Assembly (NCBI RefSeq): GCF_024139115.2 | Contig: NC_085140.1 | Coordinates: forward strand, 235,168,371-235,232,370 | Source of the DNA: Armigeres subalbatus | Lineage: Eukaryota > Arthropoda > Insecta > Diptera > Culicidae | Length of the DNA stretch: 64,000 nucleotides | Reading direction: 5' to 3' | Shown here: positions 22,327 through 34,043 of the stretch, in pieces | Numbering within the stretch: position 1 is the first letter of the stretch | Layout of the letters: every line of letters starts with the position of its first letter | Translations under genes and position numbers: made by a program | Notes under the pieces: generated by a model | Database searches by the model: none | The model's input: only the letters and a program-made list of their open reading frames with translations | What the model was told of the DNA's origin: nothing

Positions 22327-24398
22327 GTTGTCATTCAATGATTGACTATTAGACTGGCTCTGGCTTATAGGATTCTACGAGGATCCCAAGAATAAAATCC
22401 CTTTAAAATACATGTACAGTACTTTGTGATAAAAGTACGAACTTCTGAATTACTTAAAATTACTTAAATCCGTGATTTCATGGAGAGATTCATTTGTTCA
22501 AACGTGCTCTCAGCATTCACAAACACCAAGTTTCAGCACATTTTTGTCGTCGATTTTTTTTCTTTTTCTATAAAAGTGACGAGCGAAAGTAGATCTAAGG
22601 TTTTCTATTGAATGTATGCCCACACTCTCAAGAACATCTATATTTTTGTCTAACCTTATGTCTAGCATTTCGATGTGATCCTTCATCACACCAATCGATA
22701 TCACACCAATGGAAGCCCGCAATAGATGGGGTATGCAGCACTTTCCTTTCAAAAACTACAAATGTGCACTGATCCTCCGCGAGTATCGTTCAAGTTTCGT
22801 GTTCGGTCTACCGGTCTAATAATCTCTGTAGCTAGTCAGTTTGCTTCGGCGGCGAACTGTGCTTGTAGGCAGCTATCATGGTCGTCGTCTTCTTTTCGCT
22901 GCCTTGCCACCACCAGCTCTGGTGACATGCCTCCACCTCGCTTCGTTTCGTGTCATCCGGTCCGATCGGTTCGACGCGCGTGTAGTGAATGTCTCGCGCA
23001 CGGCAGGCATTGTTTTTGACGAAGGACTACTTCTGTCATTTCTATATTGACGTACAATTAACGATTGCGAAAATCGGCGACCGTCACGAAATTATGATAG
23101 ACTCTGACCGTTAATATCTCAGCCATTTCTCGATGGATTTACAACTGTTTGTTTTGGACCACTTAATCACGGAAGAGTGAACGCTTCTTTGTATTGTTCT
23201 AAAAATGCTGATTTTCAGTTATTTGTTATTGATAATTGATAAAAAGTTTAGAAATATGTAAACCAACCAATCACGTACATGCATCGCAAGCACAGACATC
23301 AAAATCAAGTATCTTGCGGTTTTGGATCTCATCCTCAGTTTGAACAAGATTTCACGCATAGCGGACGCAGCGGAGCAGCACAAAGGCGCTGGTAAACCAT
23401 CACATTGGTAGTGGTCGTCAACCTCTAAGAAGCAGCATTTTATGTGAAGAAAGAACTGATTATAAAAATGGCGTCTGTTGCGGTTCCGCTCCACCAGTGG
23501 CGATGCTGAAAATTGTATAATTACGACAAGCGTTTGGTTGCAGTTAGTTATTGGAAAGGCGCCATGGGATGATTGGTTCTTCTGAGGACCATCATTTTCT
23601 GAAAAGGTGGCATCGGCGTTTGGCGTGGTAGCTTGGTTGCTGTTTGTGAGTCCATCTATTTGAACCAACTTATTGCAACATCTCCATCCAACGCTTCTGC
23701 TACCGAATGGCAACTTTCTGTCGTCCCCAAACGATTTAGTTTTGCGCTTTGAAGAAAACTCATCTCACATAAACCTTCTTTTGTATAAAATGGTGGCCCG
23801 GAAAAATCGATTTCAATTCCATCGGTGGCGTACCTTAGTGGAAAATTTCGGTTAGCTACTAGTGTTTAAAAAGGCACATAAATATGGCATTGTAAATAAA
23901 GGTTTTTTTTTCAGGATCGTCATTGTCGTTTAAACGGGAAAACTCGAAAACTTAAGCCGACTAGTCTGTTTGTTTAGGTGAAGATTTTTTCCAACTGTAT
24001 ATACCGCTTCTTTGATAAATAGTTTTAGCCTTGAACTACCTCTCACTATTCCACCGGTGCCATAGAAAACGATACACGTATGCTTCCATCGCGAGCGGGA
24101 ACCGATTGTTCCAAATCAATATATTTGCGTTCAGACCACATCGTGCTTTCGTGCTGTGCGGTTCTTTCTCTCTTTGCGGAAGGAAGTTTTTAATACTACC
24201 CGAAGCTATTTTAATTTCAACGGTGCTTCTTAGCGCTATTTGTACCCACTGATCCCGTTACGATCTTTGCAAGGACCCGTGCCTTCGTTTTACGTTGGAC
24301 CCGTTTGCGGAAGTAAAATTCCGACAAGCGGTGGTAATCCTGCAGGGACACCGTTCTGGGAAAAAACCTCTTAGAAGGTCACGTCTCCACGCTCAGCA
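22327..24398 (+). other. Non-coding region including the probable Jockey 5' leader
   Basis: The part nearest the ORF1 start (about 24000-24398) is less AT-rich than the flanks and looks like the leader of the Jockey element that follows. Where that element begins between 22.7 and 24.0 kb cannot be fixed, because no flanking duplication was found for the poly(A) end at 31198. A 164-codon minus frame (23219-23713) and an 80-codon minus frame (22510-22752) have no recognisable domain, and I do not call them genes. Confidence 0.4.
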
Positions 24399-24916
24399 AT
24401 GAGCATTAATAAAAACAAGAGGAAGGGGAGTCTCTGAATTCTCCACTTCCTTCAAAGAAACAAGGTTTCAAGACCGTCCTGCCAAAGCGCCAAAAAATAG
24501 AAGGAAGCTGGAGAATTCAGATATTCCTTCTAACTCTAATATCGGAAATAATTCTTCTCCAATCGAACTGAGCAATCAGTTCGATTTGATTAATGATGAA
24601 ATTGAGCAAATCGAATATACTTCTAGCCCAGGTGATTCGATTCATGCGAAAAGCAAAGGATTCCGCCAATTGTGGTATCTGTTGCCGAGTTTTCTGGCTT
24701 CCGGAATGAGATTTTGAGTAACCTTCAGGGGATCAAGGTTTCATTTCAGATTGCTAGGAAGGGTGACTGCCGCGTTTTGCCGGGATCCTTTGACGATCGC
24801 AAACGTCTTCTTCAGTATTTAACGGAGAAGCGCCATAAATTCTTCACATACGACGACAAAACTGAGCGATTGTTCAAAGTCGTCTTGAAAGGTCTCCCCA
24901 GTGATGATAAATCACT

Positions 24917-27369
24917 TACTTACTTACTTATGGATCCTGTACACCTCCGGTGGTGCAAAGGGCCGACTTGAAAGATCTCCATCCTGAGCGATGCCCGGCT
25001 ATCGCTTTAACCTGTTGCCAGGTTAGATTTCGGTCGACTTCTTTTATTTCTTTATTGAGGCTTCTCCGCCATGAGCCTCTGGGTCTGCCTCTGCTGCGAT
25101 GTCCCGCTGGGTTCCAGTCTAATGCTTGCTTACAGATTTCGTTTCCGCCCCTACGTAGAGTGTGGCCGACCCAGCCCCACTTCCGATCCCGAATTTCTGT
25201 TGTTATCGGCCTCTGGTGACAACGACGATGGAGCTCGTTGTTTGAGATCCAGTTGTGAGGCCACCAGGCCCGAATTATATACCGCAGGCATCTGTTAATG
25301 AACACCTGCAGCCGTTGAGTGTTCTCCACTGATACACACCATGTTTCGCTAGCGTATAACAGCACAGATTTCACGTTAGAGTTGAAAATTCGTATTTTGG
25401 TGCGTTCACTTATCTGCCTGTTTTTCCAGATATTTCTTAAACTCGCAAAGGCAGCCCTTGCTTTCTTGATCCGTGCGCCTATGTCGATCTTGGTACCGCC
25501 GTCTGACGCCATTTGGCTACCAAGATATTGGAAGCTTTCAACATTCTCCACTGGTTGCCCGGCTACTGTGAAACTGGAAGGAGTCACCGTGTTTACATCC
25601 AACGATTTGGTTTTGTTGACGTTGATGACTAAACCTGCCGAGGAGGAGCGATCGGCAAGGTCGTTGAGCTTACTCTGCATATCAGAGCGCCGTTGCGCGA
25701 GTAGTGCAACGTCATCCGCCAATTCGAAGTCGTTTAGGTGCTCCATGGTTATAGGCTGCCATAACAGCCCGCGGTTTGGTTCACGGTCAATCGCATCTAC
25801 CAGAATCTCATCGATTACGATGAGGAACAGTAACGGTGATAGAATACATCCTTGCCTCACACCAGCTACGACCCGGATAGGGTCGGACAGGACCCCATTG
25901 TGCAGCACTCTACACGAAAAGGCCTCGTACTGTGCTTCGATGAGGCCGATGATTTTCTCAGGAACCCCTTGCGTCTCAGGGCGCCCCATATATTCTTGTG
26001 ATTGAGACGGTCGAAAGCTTTTTCGTAGTCAATGAATACCAAGTAAAGGGACTCTTGAATTCGTTGACCTGCTCCAAAATGATGCGGAGCGTGACAATAT
26101 GGTACACAGGATCTTCCGGCACGGAATCCGGCTTGCTGCCGCCGGAGAGTCGCATCGATCTTCTCCTGAATCCGAGCTAGGATAATTTTGCACAGAACTT
26201 TGAGAACGGTACACAGCAACATAATGCCTCGCCAGTTATCGCATACAGTCAGGTCACCCTTTTTGGGAACTTTCACTAAGATACCTTGCATCCAGTCGAA
26301 CGGGAAAGTTGCGGTGTCCCAGATATTAAGAAAAAAAAAACGATGCAGTAGTTGAGCAGATGTCATGGGGTCAGCTTTGAGCATCTCGGCTGATATGCGG
26401 ACACCTGAGCCTTTACTCGATTTCATGCTTTGGATGGCTGTTTGAATCTCTAGCAGTGATGGAGCTTCGGTATTGACGCGTGTTATACGTCGGATCCTAG
26501 GCAGATCATGCCGAGGTGGTGATGGCCTGGCTGGCACTTGAAAAGTTGTTCGAAGTGCTCGAACCAGCGTTTCAGCTGGTCAGTTGGGTCGGTCAATAAC
26601 TGATCATTCGCGTCTTTCACAGGCATCGTTGCATTCATCTTCGCCCCGCTTAAGCGTCGTGAGATATCGTAGAGGAGGCGAATGTCCCCGGTTGCGGCGG
26701 CTCTCTCTCCTTCGTCGGCCAGAGAGTCTGCCCACGCTCGCTTGTCCCGTCGACATGAGCGTTTTACTTCCTTCTCAAGAGCCGTGTATCGTTGACGGGC
26801 TAAGACTTTGGCTCCTCTGGTTTTCGATCGCTCTATCGCGGCTTTGGCTTCTCTTCGCTCCTCTATCTTCCTCCAGGTCTCATCGGTGATCCATTGTTTT
26901 CTCTGGGTGCGTAGTTCGCCCAGATTGTTCTCGCTGGTGGCGATGAAGGCATTCTTGATGGCGGTCCATTGGTCTTCCACGCTGCCACCTTCCGGAATAT
27001 CTGCAGCACGCGTCTCCAGTTCTTCAACGAAGGACCGTTTCACCGTGGCATCTTCCAGTCGGCGTGTGTTGAATCGTCGTCCAACTCTTTCCTCCTGCCG
27101 ACGAATCCGCGCAATGCGCAGGCGTATTTCGCCGATGAGGAGGTGATGATCAGACGCAATATCGGCACTACGTTTATTCCGTACATCAAGAAGGCTCCGT
27201 TTCCATTTTCGGCTGATGCAGATGTGGTCGATTTGATTTTCTGTAAAGCCGTCACGGGAGACCCACGTGACCTTGTGAACCGGTCGATGAGGGAAGAGCG
27301 ATCCCCCGATTACCATGTCGTTATTACCACAAAATTCTGCGAACAGCTCTCTCTCTTTTAATCTCATCC
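24917..27369 (-). mobile_element. RTE copy 2, 5'-truncated, inserted in Jockey gag
   Basis: This copy ends in the same (TAAG)n tail as the one at 7.2-10.8 kb and is nearly identical to it over the shared part. It is flanked by perfect 13-bp duplications, ATGATAAATCACT at 24904-24916 and 27370-27382. Homology to copy 1 stops near 27351, inside the endonuclease. The last ~15 bases before the duplication (27356-27370) are not RTE sequence. They are the reverse complement of the gag sequence at 27382-27396. Confidence 0.88.
24928..27351 (-). pseudogene. RTE endonuclease (partial) and reverse transcriptase, frameshifted
   Basis: Three frames follow each other: 26483-27351 (end of endonuclease from about residue 200, then linker), 25866-26537 (RT fingers, NWRGIMLL, YEKAFDRLNH) and 24928-25989 (AGVRQGCILSPLLF, LADDVALL, GRPRGSW). 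The frames overlap near 26.5 and 25.9 kb, so two main shifts plus a few small deletions break the protein. At the codon where copy 1 has TGA this copy has TGG. The first residues of the left-most frame come from the 5' junction filler, not from RTE. The truncated endonuclease makes it non-functional. Confidence 0.82.
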
Positions 27370-28261
27370 ATGATAAATCACTGGATGAGATTAAAATTGA
27401 AATTTCTCAATTACTTGGATTTTCACCAGTCCAAGTAATTAAGATGAAAAAGAAATCCCACTCTGGTACTTCCCAGAGGGGCATTTCTCAAGAATTTTAT
27501 TTAGTTCATTTTAACAAAAGTGAACTAAATAATATGAAAAGTTTGGAAAAGGCCTGTATTATGTCCCATGTCCGTGTTACATGGGAACATTTCCGCAGGC
27601 CTGGGGGAAATATCCAAAACCCCACCCAGTGCCGTAAGTGCCAAAAGTGGGGTCATGGAACCAAACATTGTCACATGGATGCTAAATGCATGATTTGTGG
27701 TGGAACCTCTCACGCCAAGGACGCATGTCCTGTGAGAGAAGATTCCAATAAATTTAAATGTGCAAATTTTGGGGGCAATCATAAATCCAATTTCTGGGAA
27801 TGCCCTTCACGCAAAAAAAATTGAATTCCCGTGCAAAATTGATGACGGGAAATTCCAATCGGATCCCAGATTCGACGGGTTGAAATTTTTCAAACGCTCA
27901 AATTTCGAAACCAGTTACCGGTCGAGCAATTCATACCCACCACAATTCACAAACAAATTTTGCCGCTCGTCAACGGGTAGCAAGCACTTCAGTAAATTCC
28001 AATTTTTCGAATGTACCTACGTATGCAAACATCGCTTCTGGTAGACAAAATTTCTCTTCTCAAAATGAGGTTTATACCCATGTCCCAACGGAAAATAACG
28101 GTCATGTTGCCGATTCAGGTAGCATGACTGCTTCCGATTTTGATTTTTTAACTGAACAATTGCGTCACATGATTGATGCAATGTTCAAAGCAAATACCAT
28201 ACCAGAAGCTGTTCAGGTTGGTATAAAGTACACACAAAAATTGTTATCGGACTCCGTTTTA

Positions 28262-30953
28262 ATGGATCTAAATAATTGTGTGAAAGTTCTAAATTGGAAT
28301 GCCCGCTCTCTAAAGGGTAAGGAAGATGAATTATTCAACTTCCTAACAGTTCATAATGTGCATATTGCCATTATAACTGAAACCTATTTAAAACCAGGAC
28401 TCTCCATTAAAAGAGATCCAAATTATTTTATCTACAGAAATGATCGTCTTGACAGCGCCTGTGGTGGGGTCGCCATTGTCATTAATAGACGTATCAAACA
28501 TAAATTATTTTCTTCGTTTGAAACCAAAGTTTTTGAAACCTTGGGAGTTTCTGTTGAAACAAATTTTGGTCAATTTTCCTTCATTGCAGCCTATTTGCCT
28601 TTTCAATGCAATGGGCAGCAAAAGAATTTGTTGAAAGCTGATCTTCAAATTATGACTCGCAACAAATCAAAATTCTTCGTAATTGGTGACTTCAATGCCA
28701 AACACCGTTCATGGAATAATGTTCAAAGCAATTCCAACGGCAACATTTTATTTGAAGATTGTTCTGCGGGATATTATACTATTCAATATCCCAATGGCCC
28801 AACTTGTTTTTCATCCACTCGAAAACCTTCGACAATTGATTTGGTTTTAACGGATTCAAGTCAGCTGTGTGGCCAATTGGTAACTCATGCTGACTTTGAC
28901 TCTGATCACCTTCCTGTGACATTTGATATCTCACAAGAAGCCATTCATAATCCAATCAGTTCTACTTTCAATTATCATAGAGCTGATTGGGATTTATATA
29001 AAACGTATATCGATAGGAATTTTGATGTTGATATTCCTCTCGATACCAAAAGTGATATTGATAATGCTCTCGTATCTTTGACAAATTTAATTGTCGAAGC
29101 CAGAGGCATTGCAATTCCGAAATGTGAAATTAAATTCAACTCCATTATTATTGACGACGATCTTCAGCTACTGATCCGTCTTAAAAATGTGAGGCGAAGG
29201 CAATACCAAAGAACTCGCGATCCCGCGTTGAAAGTTATTTGGCGAGATTTGCAAAATGAAATTAAAAAACGTTTCGCTATTCTGAGAAATACCAACTTTG
29301 AGAATAATGTCTCGAAGTTGGATCCCAGTTCGAAACCCTTTTGAAATTAACGAAAATTCTTAAAAACCTCAAAAGCCAATTCCAGCGCTTAAAGAGGGAA
29401 ATAAAATTTTATTAACAAATGGCGAAAAGGCTCAAAAACTTGCTCAGCAGTTCGAGAGTGCCCATAATTTTAGTCTAGGTCTCACTAGTCCAATTGAGGA
29501 TCAGGTTACACGAAGCTTCGAAGACATTCTCAACCAAGATAATGTTTTTGACCCTTCGTTGGGAACTAATTTGGATGAAGTGAGATCTATTACTAGGAAA
29601 TTTAAAAATATGAAAGCCCCGGGTGATGATGGTATTTTCTACATACTTATCAAAAACTTCCTGAGAGCTCTTTATCCTTTTTGGTTAATTTATTTAACAA
29701 ATGTTTTCAATTGGCATACTTTCCAGATAAATGGAAAAACGCCAAAGTTGTTCCAATTTTGAAGCCGGACAAAATCCAGCTGAGGCTTCTAGTTATCGCT
29801 TAATCAGTTTGCTTTCTACAGTAAGCAAACTGTTTGAAAAGATTATTCTAAATAGAATGATGGTTCATATTAATGACAATTCTATTTTTGCTGATGAGCA
29901 ATTTGGTTTTCGCCATGGGCATTCAACCACTCATCAGTTATTAAGAGTTACGAACTTAATTCGGCTCAACAAATCTGAAGGATATTCGACTGGAGTTGCT
30001 CTTCTTGATATAGAGAAAGCATTTGACAGTGTTTGGCATGAAGGTTTGATTGTAAAATTGATGAATTTTAATTTTCCTCTGTACATTATTAAACTGATCC
30101 AAAATTATTTATCAGATCGCTCACTGCAGGTAAACTATCAGAATTCTAAATCTGATAGATTACCTGTAAGGGCTGGTGTCCCTCAAGGCAGCATACTGGG
30201 GCCCATTTTGTATAACATTTTTACTTCTGACTTACCTGATTTACCACCAGGGTGTCAAAAATCTTTGTTTGCAGATGACACAGGTCTCTCAGCCAAAGGG
30301 CGTAGCCTTCGTGTCATTTGTAGTAGATTGCAAAAAAGTTTGGATATTTTCTCCTACTATTTCTATAATACGCAATTAATTGTATTTTCTCCACTTACTT
30401 GCAAAAATGGAAAATTTCTCCGAATGCTTCCAAAACTCAGCTTATAATTTTCCCACATAAGCCGAGAGCTTCTTATTTGAAACCTTCTAGCAGACATATT
30501 GTCACTATGAATGGGGTTCCAATTAATTGGTCTAGCGAAGCTAAATATTTAGGACTTCTGCTAGATCAAAAATTAACTTTTAAAAATCACATTGAAGGCC
30601 TTCAAGTCAAATGTAACAAATATATTAAGTGTCTATATCCACTTATAAACAGAAAATCAAAACTTTGTCTTAAGAACAAACTTTTGATTTACAAACAAAT
30701 TTTTAGACCTGCCATGTTGTATGCTGTGCCAATATGGACTAGTTGCTGCAATACTAGAAAGAAGGCACTTCAGAGGATTCAAAATAAAATTCTGAAAATG
30801 ATTCTGAAGTTGCCTCCGTGGTATAGTACCAATGAACTTCATAGAATTTCTAATATTGAGACATTGCAACAAATGTCCAACAAAATAATTTCCAATTTCA
30901 GACAAAAATCGTTGCAATCTTCTATTGCAACGATTAGCTCCTTGTACCCTTAG
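28262..30953 (+). pseudogene. Jockey ORF2: endonuclease and reverse transcriptase, frameshifted
   Basis: The frame from 28124 opens in ORF1-type sequence; the likely true start is the ATG at 28262 just before NWNARSL. Endonuclease motifs follow: ITETYL, GDFNAKH, and SDHLP near the end of that domain (28262-29344). The RT is spread over 29559-29762 (KAPGDDGI), 29731-30447 (DEQFGFRHGHSTTHQL, DIEKAFDSVWH, AGVPQGSILGP, FADDTG) and 30399-30953 (thumb-like region ending before the 3' UTR). At least three frameshifts separate the pieces. All main catalytic residues are still readable. The upstream frame fuses the ORF1 tail with ORF2, which I take as an indel and not a real fusion. Confidence 0.8.
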
Positions 30954-31179
30954 TATAAATTAGGTTAAGTTTAGTTTAAGTAGAAAACATTGTAATTCCT
31001 ACATGGTTCAATTTAACCAGAGGAAAAATTCTAACTGCCAGAGGCAATTGAAATGTATTAATAATAACTACAAATATAACATATCAAATAAGGATGATAG
31101 TGTTAAGAAAACACGGAACACCTAGTCTAAGAGATGAATGCATGTATTAGATAATTAGCAAATAAAATTAGTTAAAAAA

Positions 31180-31199
<20 letters not shown>

Positions 31200-31211
<12 letters not shown>

Positions 31212-31340
31212 GCGTTTGGTTTCGCGTCGCTTCCGATTCTGCTTTTTCACTTTATTTCGGACATTTTTGAGGATGGTGTCTTCAGGGATTCTGATGTCAG
31301 CGGCGATGTGGCCGATGAGTCGTGCTAATCCCTTTTCCAC
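31200..31340 (-). other. Basic coding-like remnant next to the Jockey poly(A)
   Basis: On the minus strand a short open stretch begins EKGLARLIGHIAADIRIP and continues with a lysine/arginine-rich tail until the poly(A). Its composition looks protein-like, but I do not recognise it. It may be part of whatever sequence the Jockey element landed in. Confidence 0.2.
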
Positions 31341-31459
31341 GGTTTAAGACTCAAGGTCCATCCAACTGGGGCTTCTTGATTCGGCTGACCTGCAAGCAAT
31401 TTGCTCAATGTTAATAAAGAGACCAGGGATTGAATACGAACGAGAATGAAACAGTCACC

Positions 31460-31812
31460 CTTTTTATTTATTTTTTATTGAGCTAAGGCTGGAATGGCCT
31501 GTGTAGTGCATAAAAGTCTTCTCCATTCAGCTCGGTCCATGAATGCACGTCGCCAAACACGCAGTGCGCGGAGGGTTTGCAAATCGTTCTCCATTTTCAC
31601 CTGCTTACTGTCCGATATTCTGGTTACCCGTACTTCGTCTATGACGTGTTGATGACTAGTCCAATCCGTTTAGCTCCGCTTTTCAATCTGATGTAGGCTT
31701 CTACCATCCTCTCAAAGTTACGTCTCATAATTTAAATGCCGTCGGCGAAACCAAATAATTGGACGGACTTCGTGAAAATCGTACCACTCGTGTCAATCCC
31801 TGCCCTGTATAG
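31460..31812 (-). pseudogene. Deleted fragment of the non-LTR element seen at 44.5-46.5 kb
   Basis: On the minus strand the fragment starts with codons for DTSGTIF.KSVQLFGFAD, the RT catalytic-site region, and runs to GLVINTS. It then jumps to ARI.DSKQVKMEN and ends with TLRALRVWRRA and a WRRLL segment. Compared with 45.6-46.4 kb, about 430 nt between ACGAAGTAC and the CCAGAAT segment are missing. The FADD motif has become FADG, and there are stops. The remainder is a dead relic ending in an AATAAA-like A-rich tail. Confidence 0.7.
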
Positions 31813-34043
31813 CAGACACGAAAGACAAGAAATTTCTGTGAAAAAGTTTCAAACGCTGGAAGCACTGGTTCTGATTATGCATTTCAACTTGTTGGAAAAA
31901 GCTGTGTGGTCTCCAACACAAAATAAACGATAATCATCACTTCTCGGTGTCGTTTTTCGTTATCCATTGAGAGCGATTTCTGCAAATTCTGAAAGCATTA
32001 GCATTAGCATTGTTACGGTGTGTTTTACTTTTGAAATCCTTGTCTAGAATGCTATCAGAAATCAAGAAGAGGAGTGGTCCTTGGTTCCAGTCTTAAACAA
32101 AAATAACAAAAGCATGAGGATTACTACTCCTGGCCACGCCCATTTTCCCCTTTAAGGGTGGTATGGACTTCTAAAGTACTGTGCAAAAAGATAGGACAAG
32201 TAATGGTCAAGGAGCGAATACGCTAGTGAAATTTCTTGAACAGTACGGAGCTGGCAAGGAAATCGAATGATTAGGCAATAGCAGGCGTGTTCCAGTGAAG
32301 AAAACACAGGCTGACGTCTTCCTCTACGGAATAATGCACTGATGCATTATTCCGCAAGTAAAGTGACGTTTTGATAAATTTTTTCGATTCTGTTTTTATT
32401 TTTCGATTCATTTCAGGTCTTCTTTTTTCCACTTGTTTGTCTTCAAATATAGCAATACGAAAGGCCATGTTGGAAGTATGTGCTGTGAATGACCTTGCTC
32501 TTGGAAGCGGCGAAGTTAATGAGGCTGTTTCATTCGTCAAGAAAAGATTGCTGAACTCTCTAATCGTCAGTTTAAACAGCTTCTGGCCAACCTGAACGTT
32601 CGAAGATCCTATTCATGTTCTGAATGCGGAGCTTGAGTGGCTGTCATACTCACGTTTGAGCTGCGTGTATGATGAATTTTCACTTATAGAAGCTGTTCCT
32701 AGCCCAGCTCGTGTGTGTTGTCGCAGCTCTGGTAAATGGTGTGATTACTTTCAAACATTCGCACCATTGATCTTCTCCAACACACTTCCTGCACCGGTAC
32801 GATGTCAAAACTGCATTCCTTCAGGGCATCGCACTCAGTAAAGTTGAGCTTTTAATCACTAGTCCCTAATCGTCGCTGTAGTTTTCTGTGATTGTTCCGG
32901 TCCGAATTCTTTCATTGATTATTCGCTGCTTGGTTTTTAAATGCTGGTTAGTAAGGCATTACACCAAACCGCTTGAACCCGCTGAGTTTCCAAAGAATTA
33001 TAGTTCACAGTTTTTGCAGGCATTCAGACTATGTTGAGCCACCGGGGAACAAACACTCGATCAGATGTGCACCTCCAATGAGAAGTAAACACCCTTTCTC
33101 TGTCAGCAAATGAACAAAGTTCCCAATAGTGCATTACCCATTCGATCTTGAGGATGTAGGGGATAAAAGGGCTTGGCAGTAGGTTAAGTACCTCTCAATG
33201 GGATCTATTTTATTAGTTAAATTTGAAGTGTACGCTACGCTCTGATTTCAACAGGTTAAATATGTAATTTTTTTTTAAATGTTTGCTAGTGCTTTCTGGG
33301 AAGTTAAGGGGTGGAATATACAATACATAATAAACCAAATAAAATCGAAAAACTTTTCGGATACCATTTTGGAAATTCATGAAGTTTTATTCAAAGGAAG
33401 ATGCTTTGCATTCGTTAGAAATCCAAAAACGTGATATTGCCCGAACGTAGAGTATGTTGCCATATGCTTCAATTATTGGTATATATCCTTAAAGTAATTA
33501 CTGGTGATTAGGTATGTAGGAGTACTTGTAAACGCCGATGTGTGTTTGAGGGACTGGGGTTTATCGGCATAGAGATGTAGAGTAGATTTAAAAAAAAAAA
33601 TTATTTGGTTTTTTAATTTTATTTTTAAGTTCATTACCAGCTAGATGTAGGGTAGATTTTTAGTTCTTTATCGATTTCAACTGCCGCACATTTTCTTGAT
33701 TTTCAGTATATAGTTTAACCATTTATATTATTAAGGGAAGGGAGGGAAGCTCTCTCGCGGTAGAGCGCCATTTTCGTACTAAAATGTCTATATCTCGGAA
33801 TTGGGAACGAATTTCGCTTATCCCAAGTGACAATCTCTTTGAAATTTATCAAGGAATGTTCCTACAAAATTTCGTGGACCTACTATTTCCCAAATTTGAA
33901 TTAAGCTCTAAAATACTGAAAAACTGTACAACTGAAATTTTCGTTTCTCAGAACCTCTCCGATGATTTGAGGCATAAAGGAACCGAATTTTGCAAAACCC
34001 AACTGACAATAGTTTTGAAATTTTCGAACGATAATTTTGATGT
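31813..34043. other. Non-coding stretch with a small perfect hairpin
   Basis: No gene is recognised; frames are under 100 codons. A perfect 12-bp inverted repeat, CGGAATAATGCA and its complement with a 4-bp loop, lies at about 32326-32353. The part from 33740 leads directly into the large palindrome. Confidence 0.45.

Larger units (their letters stand above)
24399..28260 (+). pseudogene. Jockey ORF1 (gag, nucleic-acid binding), broken and interrupted
   Basis: The candidate start is the ATG at 24399; a frame break follows after about a dozen codons. The clearest segments are 24672-24916 (ending GLPSDDKS) and 27383-27824. The second has three zinc-knuckle units: C-x2-C-x4-H-x4-C at CRKCQKWGHGTKHC, CMICGGTSHAKDAC, and a third reading CANFGGNHKSNFWEC in which the second cysteine is phenylalanine. 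The tail from about 27825 to 28260 is shifted in frame several times. Such proteins coat the element RNA and guide the particle to the nucleus. The RTE insertion at 24917-27369 splits the gene between the DDKS and LDEIKIE codons. Confidence 0.75.
24399..31198 (+). mobile_element. Jockey-clade non-LTR retrotransposon, interrupted by an RTE copy
   Basis: The element holds a gag-like ORF1 with zinc knuckles, an ORF2 with endonuclease and reverse transcriptase, an AATAAA near 31160 and a poly(A) run at about 31173-31198. The 5' leader extends left of 24399 to an unknown point. An RTE copy sits inside ORF1 at 24917-27369 with a perfect 13-bp duplication. Removing it joins the gag frame seamlessly. 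No RNase H domain is visible. Both ORFs carry frame breaks, so it cannot move by itself. The clade is assigned from the gag zinc knuckles plus RT motifs. Confidence 0.82.

Noticed and set aside
23219..23713. 164-codon minus frame as a host gene
   Set aside because: No domain, no splice partners, and it lies in the probable leader region of the Jockey element.
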